DNA from: Primulina eburnea
Lineage: Eukaryota; Streptophyta; Magnoliopsida; Lamiales; Gesneriaceae
Reading direction: 5' to 3'
DNA length: 64,000 bases
Assembly: GCF_022965805.1 (NCBI RefSeq)
Contig: NC_133103.1
Coordinates: 45,181,610-45,245,609 of the forward strand
Shown here: in pieces, positions 50,413-60,198 of the stretch
Layout of the letters: the number at the start of each line of letters is the position of its first letter
Numbering within the stretch: the stretch's first letter is position 1
Position numbers and translations under genes: made by a program
Notes under the pieces: model-generated
Told to the model about the DNA's origin: nothing
The model's input: only the letters and a program-made list of their open reading frames with translations
Database searches by the model: none

Positions 50413-53400
50413 ATGGATAGTAAACCAAAAATTAATTTTAATAAAGGATCTTCTGCTAGAGCAAATATCAATGCAGAATTTTATTTACCCAAATAGGAAT
50501 CTTTCAGAGAATGGTACTTTAAAAGTTTTTCTGAAGAAGAGTTTGAATATATTGTTTCAACATTTTATAAATATTGTGAAAACTAGAATAAATTAATATA
50601 TTTTGTTCATTGGTTTTTTAAAACATTTATTATAGATTATATTTCTATTCTTGAAAGAAATTATAAACTTTCTTCAGGACAGATTCAAAAATCTGTTTAT
50701 CCTCCTCAACAATCTTTTATTATAGAAAAGAATAATAAAATTTTAAATTTTACTGTTTTTTCAAAATTATTTGAGAATGATATGTTACAAATCACTGTGA
50801 AACATATAAATCAGATAATTGAAAAACAGAATTATACAAATTTATATCTTACGATTATAGGAGAAGAGATTAATTCTCTTAAAGATCGTATTGATAAAAT
50901 TATTTTAGCTATTAATAAAATAAAACCAGATGTTCATATAGAAGAACCAGAAAATAATATAGTTTCTGTTGCTACTTCATCTATACAATCCTATCCTGAT
51001 ATTAAGGATTTTAAATTTAAATCCTCTATTTCTGATATAGAAAAATTAATAGAAGAAAAATTTAGAAATCTTAATTTAAATACTATTAATGAAGAGTTTG
51101 AAGAATTAGAGAAAATTAATAATCATTCTGATCATGAAATTAATAAAATTAAATGGGCTGATAGACCTACTACATCCAAATATTACTATAATAAACCAAC
51201 TCCCATGAATGTTCTTATTGAAGAAAATGAATATATTTTTGCTAATAGTTATAATGGAAAAAATATTTATGAATGGAATATTGATGGTTTTAGTGATAGG
51301 CAAATTTATAATACTGCTCACAGAATGCTTATGTATAGTACTGTGTGTAAATCATCAGGTAATACTGATAAAAATATTGCTAAAATGATAACAGCAGGAT
51401 TCACTGGCCAACTTAAAGGTTGTGGGATAATTATTTACATTATTCTCAAAAAGATGAAATCTTTAATTCCATAAAAATAGAGAATAATATTCAATCAGAA
51501 AATGTAGTTTATACATTAATATTGACTATGATTGAACATTTCACTGGAAAATTCACTGATAATAGTGAACAAATTAGAACTTTATTAAGTAATCTAAAAT
51601 GTAAAACACTTACTGATTTTAGATGGTATAAAGATACTTTCTTATCTCGTATTTATGAGATTCCAGACTGTAATAATAATCTTTGGAAAACTAAATTCAT
51701 AGATGGCTTACCTTTCTTATTTGCAGAAAGGGTTAGAAAAGTTTTAAGAAAAGATGATATAAATATTTCTTATGATAATTATACTTATGGTAATTTAATT
51801 AATACTTGTATTCAAGAGGGTTTAGCTCTCTGTAATGAATTAAAATTAAATAATCAAATTAAAAGACATAATTTACTAGAGAAAAAACAATTAGGAAAAT
51901 TCTGTGATCAATTTGGTATGGACTTACCTAATAAAGGTAAGAAGAAAATTAAAGAAAAAGTTGAAAAAATTTATAAGAAAAGACATTTGTTTGATAGACA
52001 AAAGGGTTTTTTTTAAAACTAATTTAAATTTTAAATTTTTTTTCAAAAATAATGCAAAAAAAAAAGTGTTGCAAAATTACGGCAAACCGTGCTTACAAAG
52101 CACGGACGCTGCACATGTGGAGCAGCGTCCGTGCTTAGTAAGCACGGATTAGGTCCACGTTGGCTTATTAGCGACGGTTTATTTACCGTCGCTAATCGCA
52201 ACGGTTTAAAAATCCGTCGCCAAAGCAAAAGTTTGCGACGGTTATATAAAACCGTCGCTATATTCCGAAATAACGAAAAATAATTATTTCATACCGATAC
52301 CGAAATTTTCAGTACGGTATCCTTTTCGGTATACCGATTTTTCGGTAAGTTCGATATTTTTTGCTGTACGATTTTTCGGTATTTCGATATTTTTTCTCAG
52401 CCCTAGCCGTGAATAGTAAATGACGACATGCAATTAATATACGCCGTTAATGTCCACATAATGTTTTTAAAAATATTTTACTATTAACAGCGCACATAAA
52501 GATGCACGTCGTTGATAATACTATGAACGGCGTGACGTGTCTTTATTGTGCGCTGCTAAAATTGCATATGTTATTAACATCACACATAAATGCAAGCTGC
52601 AAATATTACTATCCGCGGCGTGCATTTATAGTACTATCTGCAGCTTGTATTTATGTGTGCTGTTAATAACATATGCAATTTTCGCAGCGCACAATAAAGA
52701 CACGCCACGCCGTTCAATGTATTATCAACGACGTGCATCTTTATGTGCGCTGTTAATAGTAAAATATTTTTAAAAACATTATGTCTGGACATTAACGGCG
52801 TACATTAATCGCACGTCGTCATTTACTATTCACGGCAAGGGTTGGGAAAAAATACCGAAATACCGAAAAATCGTACAGAAAAAAATATCGAACTTACCGA
52901 AAAAAATATCGAACTTACCGAAAAAATCGGTATACCGGAAAGGATACCGTACTGAAAATTTCGGTATCGGTATCAGTATGAAATATTTTTTTTTCGATAT
53001 TTCGGTATATACCGAAATAACGAAAAATAATTTTTTATTATTATTATTTTTTTAAATTTAAATCGGTCTACCGAAAATATTTCGGTACACCGAACCGGTA
53101 CCGGTATAAACTTTTTTCCCATTCGGATGCGGTATGGAAAAATTCCATAATATAGCGACGGTTTTACACAACCGTCGCAAAATTAGAGATGGCAACGGTT
53201 TTGTAACCTGTCGCTAGTAGCGACGGTTTAACCGTCGCTAGTTGCGACGGATTTGTAAAACCGTCGCTAATAAGCCAACGTGGAGACTTTGCCGTAATTT
53301 TGCAACACTTTTTTTTTTTGCATTATTTTTGAAAAAAAATTTAAAATTTAAATTAGCTTTAAAAAAAACCCTAGACAAAAAGATAGAAAAAAGAAAAGAA

Positions 53401-53576
53401 AAGAAATTCGTGAATCAGGGAAAGCTGATAGGAAAAAAGATAAATACAAAAACAAATTAATAATTTGTAGAAAATGTAAAAAGCCAGGACATTATGCTAA
53501 TCAATGTTGGGCTAAAAACAAAATTAATAATTTAGATATAGATGATAATCTAAAAGAAACATTATTTAAAATAATA
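50413..53576 (+). pseudogene. Pararetroviral coat protein region with zinc knuckle, split by a transposon
   Basis: The frame starts at ATG 50413 and is disabled by TAG at 50494 and 50584 and by a frameshift between about 51420 and 51474. It then runs open to 52003, where the element 52004-53371 interrupts it. Beyond the insertion the same frame continues. It encodes a Lys-rich basic stretch and a CCHC knuckle (C-X2-C-X4-H-X4-C, 53466-53507) typical of caulimovirid coat proteins. An acidic, coiled-coil-like N-terminal portion precedes a helical core. Inserted length plus target duplication is 1377 bases, a multiple of three, so the frame itself is not shifted by the transposon. Confidence 0.72.
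52004..53371. mobile_element. Mutator-like palindromic foldback element
   Basis: The element runs from GGGTTTTTTTTAAAACTAAT to its inverse ending AAAAAAAACCC. It is bounded by a perfect 9-bp duplication TAGACAAAA (51995-52003 and 53372-53380), the length typical of Mutator-like elements. Nearly the whole 1368 bp is an inverted repeat. Outer arms carry GCGACGGTTT motifs, middle arms carry TTCGGTAT/ATACCGAA motifs, and the centre (about 52425-52820) resembles the CACTA element at 21472-21890. The left arm has an extra hairpin (about 52087-52147, CCGTGCTTACAAAGCACGG-like). No coding capacity is seen. Confidence 0.85.
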
Positions 53577-56111
53577 ATGGATTCTAATAATAATTCTGAC
53601 AGTGAAACTGAAAATTCTTCAGAATTTTATAATTCCGAAGAAATTATAGATAATGAGACTGATATTTCAGATTTAGAAGAATGTAATAACTGTATAATAG
53701 GAAAATCTTGTAATCCTATAGAGGATAATAATAAAAATGATGAGTTTTATAAACTTATGTCTCAATTTCAAGATTTGAATATTAATGTTTTAACTAACAA
53801 TAATATTTTAGAATTCCTTAAAATGATTAAGGACCCAATATTAAAATCTACTATTAGTGATCAAATGGAGAATACTGCTTCAATTAGTAGTAATGATAAT
53901 AACATTCTTGTTAAACAAGAGCAAGCTTATTCTATGAAAGAAGTTAAAAATCTTTTACAGAAAAAATATAGTCAACAAAATCCAGTTACTATACAGGATT
54001 TAGTTAAAGAGATTGATAATCTTAAAGAACAAGTAAAAATTTTACAAAATAACAATAATAGTTTAAATTATCGTATATCAGTCATTGAAAATAATAATAA
54101 TTCAATTTCTGAAAATTTTGAAAATATTCAAGATATTTCATTTCCTGATAATAATCAGAAACATTTATCTGTTTTGAGTATGATAATATCTCAAAAATGG
54201 TATACTAATATTACTTTATTAATTGATAATTCTTATAAAAAGAATTTCATTGCTATGATAGATAGTGGTGCATATTTAAATGTAATACATGAAGGATTAA
54301 TTCCTACAAAATATTTTCATAAAACTACTCATTCTCTTTCGCATGCAGGAGGAGAACCCTTAGAAATAAATTATAAATTACCCAAAGCTTATATTTGCAA
54401 AGATAAAATCTGTATTCAAACCAGTTTTTTATTAGCAAAAGATATTTCTAGCCAACTTATACTTGGTCTTCCTTTTATTTATAAAATATATCCTTTAAAC
54501 TATGTTGATGAAACATGTATTATATGAACTTTTCAAAGTAATCCTATTTCCTTTAAGTTTATAACTAAACATGTTCATAGAATTTTAAATGAATTACAAA
54601 AACAGATTGAAAGAAAAACTTTTCAAATAAACTCTTTAAAAGAAGAAATAAAATTTCTTAGAATTGATGATAAATTACAGAATCCTAAATTACAGGAAAA
54701 AATAAAAATTATTTATAATAAATTTTCATTAGAAATATGTAATGATCTTCCTAATGCTTTTTGGAATAGAAAAAAACATATTATTTCTCTTCCTTATGAA
54801 GATGATTTCCAGGAAAGAAATATTCCTACTAAGGCTCGTCCGTGTCAAATGAATTCTGAATATTTAGAATTATGTAAGAATGAAATTCATTCTTTGTTAG
54901 ATAAATGTTTAATAAAACCTTCCCAATCTCCTTGGTCATGCACTGCTTTCTATGTTAATAAACACTCTGAACAAGAAAGAGGTGTTCCTAGATTAGTCAT
55001 AAACTATAAACCCCTTAATAAGGTTTTAAAATAGATTAGGCATCATATTCTTAATAAAAAAGATTTATTAGACAGATTAGTTCATGCAATTATATTCTCA
55101 AAATTTGATTTAAAATCAGGGTTTTGGCATATTCAAATAAAAGAATCTGATAGATATAAAACTGCTTTTAATGTTCCTTTAGGACATTATGAATGGACAA
55201 TAATGCCATTTGGCCTTAAAAATGCCCCTTCAGAATTTCAACAAATAATGAATGATATTTTTTATAATTATAGCAATTTTAGAATTGTTTATATAGATGA
55301 TATCTTAGTATTTTCTAATGACATTGAAACACATTTTAAACATTTAGAAATGTTTAAAAATATTGTTATTCAAAATGGATTAGTTATTTCAAAATCTAAA
55401 ATGATTTTATTTCAAACTAATATTCGTTTTCTTGGTCATATGATTGAAAAAGGAAAAATAATTCCTATTCAAAGAAGTATTGAGTTTGGATCAAAATTCC
55501 TTGATATAATAACTGATAAAACTCAATTACAAAGATTTTTAGGGAGTTTAAATTATATTTCTCCTTAAATTCAAAATCTTACTAAAGATTATGCTATCTT
55601 ATATAATAGACTTAAGAAAAATCCTTTACCTTGGACAGATAAACATACTAAAGCTGTTCAGATTATTAAAGATAAAGTTAAGAATCTTCCTTGTCTTATG
55701 CTGGCAAATCCTTTATGGGATAAAATTGTAGAAACAGATGCCTCGGATATAGGGTTTGGTGGAATTTTGAAACAAAAAGATCCCCAAACTAGACAAGAAT
55801 ATCTTATAAGATTTTATTCTGGAAAATGGAATAACGCCCAGAAAAATTACTCCACAGTAGCAAAAGAAATTTTAGCTATTGTTAGATGTATCTTAAAATT
55901 TCAAGATGATTTATATAATCAAAAGTTTATTATAAAAACTGACTGCAAATCTGCAAAATTTATGTTTAACAAAGATTTTAAACATGATGTATCTAAACAA
56001 ATGTTTGCAAGATGACATGCTCATTTAGCTCCTTTTGATTTCGAAATCATTTATAATAAAGGTGAAGATAATCATCTACCTGATTTTTTAACTCGAGAAT
56101 ATTTATCCTAA
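53577..56111 (+). pseudogene. Pararetroviral protease, reverse transcriptase and RNase H
   Basis: The frame is continuous with the zinc-knuckle frame upstream and ends at TAA 56109-56111. It is interrupted only by in-frame stops at 54525, 55032, 55566 and 56013. Domains in order: an acidic Asn-rich linker with coiled-coil character (to about 54150), aspartic protease with IDSGA (about 54258-54272), reverse transcriptase with MPFGLKNAP (55203-55229) and catalytic YIDDIL (about 55290-55307), and RNase H with ETDAS (about 55732-55746). No integrase follows, as expected for Caulimoviridae. The next ORF begins within the stop codon (TAATG). Non-functional as it stands. Confidence 0.85.
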
Positions 56112-57517
56112 TGTTTTCATTTACAGATATGTATTCCCGAGGAAGAGGAGAGTCCTCTTATAGAGGGCGAGGTGGCAGGGGAAAACCCCCTAATATTATA
56201 GCACAGCATGACAAACAGAGGCTAATAGCCCAGAACTTATCAAGTTCATCAGCCAGTAATACTGAGCATGATACTGAATTATATAATGAGTTTCAAGAAT
56301 TCTTGAAACAAAAACAGAGAAGTAATACAGATTCTCAATCTTCAGCATCATATGCTAATATCATTAAAGATGATGATAATGATTCAGCTCTTTATACAGA
56401 GACAAAACATCGTGAATTAATTCTTCTTATAGAAGAAAAAGATCTTCAATGGGAGAAAACTCCATGGACTATCATGGATAGATATTTAACCAATACATCA
56501 TATGTATATGGTGCTTATAAGCAAAGAGGATTTTATGAAAATCTTCTTATATCTACAAAAAGTGTTGATATAACTCATTTTTTTAGTAATACTCAACAAA
56601 AAGGAAGTTATAACTTCTCAAAATTCATTATCAAAAAGATTATATCTATTGAGGAATGAGGTATATCTCCATTAGTTGAAAAAGAATTTTATTCTGAACC
56701 TCATAAAATGAGTTTCAAATTTAATTTTTGGGATTACGTTGAAAGTTTTAATAAAACTTTATTTTATGAAAATGAAAAGAAGAAACATACTTGGTTTCTG
56801 AAGATATGTGAAAATATTTTTCATCATACTATTCCAAATTGGTTTTATATATGGTGGAAAATATTTGGTCCATCTGCAAAGATTTTGCCAGAGGTTTTTA
56901 TAAAACCTATGAACACATGGTTAAATGTGTCCTCATGCATAAAAAAATCCTTTTCTGAATATTGGATTGACGGCAAGACTTTATGTCTATTCTTCATGGA
57001 GTTTGGAATTCCATGGATCTGGAGATGGCAACCAGAATGTGATTATACTGAGGAAGGTATCCCTTGTTTAAAAAGAGTCAGTTATACTAAATTCTGGGAT
57101 AAAATGTTACGAGAAGATCCAGCAACTGGAAAACTTCATGGTCATGAAACTCTTCTAACTATGGAGGAAAAAATTTCTTTATATCAGAAAGAATTCCATA
57201 ATCAACAAGAAAAAGAGAAAGACTCTATGAGTCCTTTCGAGATTCTGACTCAGAAATATTCTGATATTTATTCTAAAGAGAAGATGATTGAAGTTTATAT
57301 TGAGGAAATGAAAAAGGATTTATATTCCAACATTGGATGCTCAGATTCAAAATCAGATAAATCAATGGCGTCTGAATCCAGCGAAAATCAATTCATACAT
57401 CTAATGAAGATGCAGGATGCACGAGATCCAGATGAGGATATTCCTCAATTATCTCAAATTGAGGATATATTTGAAAATTTGAAAAAATCTCTAAAAGATA
57501 ATATCAAAGATGACTAG
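56111..57517 (+). pseudogene. 3' ORF of the pararetrovirus, function unknown
   Basis: This 469-codon frame starts at the ATG overlapping the upstream stop and has a single stop at 56657-56659. The N terminus is an RGG-rich segment (YSRGRGESSYRGRGGRG, about residues 7-25) of the kind that binds RNA. A Ser/Asn/Gln-rich part follows. The central part is aromatic and Trp-rich (FWDYVE, NWFYIWWKIFGPS), and the tail is acidic with coiled-coil character. Position matches where other caulimovirids carry a transactivator or an uncharacterised protein, but I recognise no transactivator signature. Possible roles (translation, silencing suppression, inclusion body) are guesses. Confidence 0.6.
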
Positions 57518-57639
57518 ATTCGTTGAAAGTGGAATCTCACTATTCAAGAGTTGGTGGAATAACACATCATGGAATATCATGACAAAAAGTGGGTGGCATA
57601 TTACTATTTACTTTTTGAATTTTGTAAATTGTAACCAAA

Positions 57640-57820
57640 GTTACTTTTGCTTTAATAAAGCATTTACTATTTTTATTTTAAGATGGAATCCGGGGTTTGA
57701 TGTTCGGCTCTTCTATCTATATATAGTTTACTTCTGTGTTCTTAGAGGACACGGTCGAGTTTGCTCCCCTCTCTACTCTCTCTTGTATACAACCCTTCTG
57801 AAGTTAATCAATAAAAGTTT
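57640..57820 (+). promoter_or_regulatory. Pararetroviral promoter and polyadenylation region
   Basis: A TATA box (CTATCTATATATAG, about 57713-57726) is followed by AGAGGACACG (57744-57753), a phrase also familiar downstream of caulimovirus TATA boxes. AATAAA comes about 90 bases after the TATA box (57810-57815). This spacing fits a terminally redundant pararetroviral transcript start and end. No tRNA-Met primer-binding site was found downstream. Confidence 0.5.
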
Positions 57821-58964
57821 GAAGTTCTGTTTACAACCTTGTAAGTTATACTGTTTTTTTTTTTGTTTTTTATTTACTGTTTTAATTATTTATATTTCAC
57901 AAGATTAGCCTGAATGACAGGCTAAGGTATTTGTGCTAAATTATTTTCCTCACTATGACATGATCTATATTTATTTGTATCTTGGAATCTGATTGATATA
58001 ATAAAAGATTTATTTAAATTTCTGGAATCTAATGTAATATAAGAGTCTTTGGTTAGAACATAAGGTAAGAAGATGAACCAGGAAATAGTAAACACAAGGT
58101 TCGAGTTTATCCGGGAAAAATAAATTCATGTTGTAGTCCTTCAGCCTGCTTAGCCGAGAAATAGCGTTTAAGGCGTTTATGGGTGATTTTTTATGAATTT
58201 ATGATTCTTTGGGCCCTCGGTAAATCCTCTGTTGTTTAATTTCTTTGGAATATCTTTCGTAAATCCTTTTATGTTTTGTAAAATTCCAAATAAGAATCTT
58301 ATATTCATTATTATTCTGGAGTTTAAATTTCTCCTTTTCTTAGCTCAATTTGAGTTGAAGATGGTATATAGGCTGGAAACCAATAATCTCCATGTGTGCG
58401 AAAGCCACTAAGGAAAAGTTTGGTAAAACAATGCCACGTATCAGATTCCTCTTTGATTTCAAGCCTCATTACAAATAGAAAATTAAGTAAAAATATTTTA
58501 CATAATCTGCAAGTTTTCAATTAAAGTTTTTAGTTTAATAATATTTACACGATATATTACAAATATATCACAGCGAATATTAAAAATAATAAAAAGTTAT
58601 TTATAAACTTATGGGATAATAACACATGACAGACAAGTCTATTAAGATGAATATATTTTGAGTTTATAATCTAATATTTATATTCTCGTTGATAATCGAC
58701 GCAGCAAAAAAGGCAATTTATAAAAGAGTTGTCGTTGGATTAATGTATATGTTACATAATTGAATATTGAAAGGTACTTGAAACTCGTTTTGAGTGAAGA
58801 CAATGTTACAACAATCTTTTTGGAGTGATATCCTAATCTAGAAAACTAAGTAAAATATTTCATTTAGTTTATAAGTTTTCACTTAAAATATTTTAGTTAT
58901 TTAATATTTTAATCAGTGAAATAGTTATGACTAGTGATGTATGTAACTAAAATGAATAAACTTA
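57821..58964. other. Viral leader remnant and AT-rich spacer
   Basis: The part up to about 58320 may be the viral leader (short ORFs, GGGCCCTCGG segment). The right border of viral sequence is not identifiable. No host gene is seen. Confidence 0.4.
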
Positions 58965-59519
58965 GGGCATCTCCAACCCAGCGTCAAGGGGAGAAGCTCC
59001 AATGGGAGGTGCACTATTATTAGATATATTTAAATAATATTTTTTTATTATTATAATAATTAGATATTTAATAATAAAAATTAAAATATCTAATTATATA
59101 AATTTATAAATATATTTTTAAATAATTTTATAATTAAACATCTAACACACAAATTTATTGAATAATATTTAAAGATTCAAGTACACAGTTAAAATAAAAA
59201 TACAAATTTGAAATCAGATAATTTAAATGCAAATATAATAAATGATAAACAAACTAAATCATCAATAATTTTAAAATGTAATTATAATTATATCACTAAA
59301 TTTAAAAATTATACATTTAATAACTAATATTAATATTAATTATAATTATATTGTTAAATTTATAAATAAATTGTAAACAAATGGAATATTCTAGGAATAT
59401 ATTTTTTAGTGTAAGATTTGAAGTAAATGTGTTGGAGATGAATGTTATATTTGTTGCAAAAACTGCACTATTTTGGTGTAGAAATTGCACCAAAATAGAT
59501 TTATGGGTTGAAGATGACC
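58965..59519. mobile_element. PIF/Harbinger-type MITE
   Basis: The termini are GGGCATCTCCAACCCA and TGGGTTGAAGATGACC, inverted with two changes. The flanking trinucleotide TTA is duplicated (58962-58964 and 59520-59522), as in Tourist-type elements. The interior is AT-rich and non-coding. Confidence 0.78.
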
Positions 59520-59527
59520 TTATAAAA

Positions 59528-59695
59528 TAGAATACGTCTCTTGTGAGACGGATTCACGAATTTTTATTTGTGATACGGGTCAATCCTACCGATATTCACA
59601 ATAAAAAGTGATATTTTTTCATGGATGACCGAAATAAGAATCTGTCTCATAAAATACGACTTGTGAAACCGTCTTACATAAGTTTTTGTCAATAA
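59528..59695 (-). repeat. GAGACGGTCTCAC repeat family, inverted copy
   Basis: Its inverse reads ACTTATGTAAGACGGTTTCAC through GGTCATCCATGAAAAAATA and GGATTGACCCGTATCAC, matching 9005-9187 along its whole length. It lies directly beside the Harbinger MITE. Confidence 0.7.
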
Positions 59696-60198
59696 AATAA
59701 TACATTAAATACAATAACAATGACATTATCGAAATTTAGAAAATTTGGAAACAATTTTGTAAAAATATTTCTTATTTAAGAGTTTATTTATTGAATTTAC
59801 AAATATGTTAAATATCTTCCATAAAAAAATTATAATATCAATAATTTAGGTTTGTTACTGATTTTATTCGAAAATTTTAAAGATTTATTTTATCCAAATA
59901 TATTAACAAGATATTTTAATTTAAAAATTAAAACAATTTTATAAAATGTTACAAAATAAATTATTTTGACATAAAATCCAAAATCTCAACATGCAATTTG
60001 GGCATGCATCACCAAAACCCACTCTTTCCCCTCACATTTCCTCTCGATTATTTCTCAAAATCAATCGCTTCTCGTTCTTATTTTGAATCGATTCCGTTTC
60101 TGAATACATCAAGATTAAACATACATACGATTCTGTTTTTTTTTTTTTTTCCGTTTCAGTGAAAAATAAGCCGTAAATCAGCTGAATTTTCGTGAAAA
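59696..60198 (+). other. CGR promoter and 5' untranslated region
   Basis: AT-rich sequence gives way to a pyrimidine-rich stretch (CCCTCACATTTCCTCTCG, near 60030) and a T14 run near 60136. This probably includes the transcribed leader of the CGR gene. No clear TATA box stands out from the AT-rich background. Confidence 0.4.

Larger units (their letters stand above)
49357..57820 (+). mobile_element. Endogenous pararetrovirus (Caulimoviridae), nearly complete
   Basis: Gene order is movement protein, coat protein with zinc knuckle, protease, reverse transcriptase, RNase H, then a separate 3' ORF and a non-coding region with TATA box and polyadenylation signal. There are no LTRs and no integrase, which separates it from gypsy elements. 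ORF junctions are tight: TAA directly followed by ATG at 50410-50415, and overlapping TAATG at 56109-56113. Base composition is far more AT-rich than the host genes. Decay is limited to about eight in-frame stops, one frameshift and one transposon insertion. The genus is undetermined. Confidence 0.85.

Noticed and set aside
57510..57908. 132-codon frame overlapping the end of the viral 3' ORF
   Set aside because: It crosses the putative viral TATA box and polyadenylation signal and shows only low-complexity hydrophobic sequence.
57518..58500. A tRNA-Met primer-binding site for the pararetrovirus
   Set aside because: No TGGTATCAGAGC-like sequence was found in the 3' non-coding region or before 49357; it may be lost or lie in a missing part of the leader.
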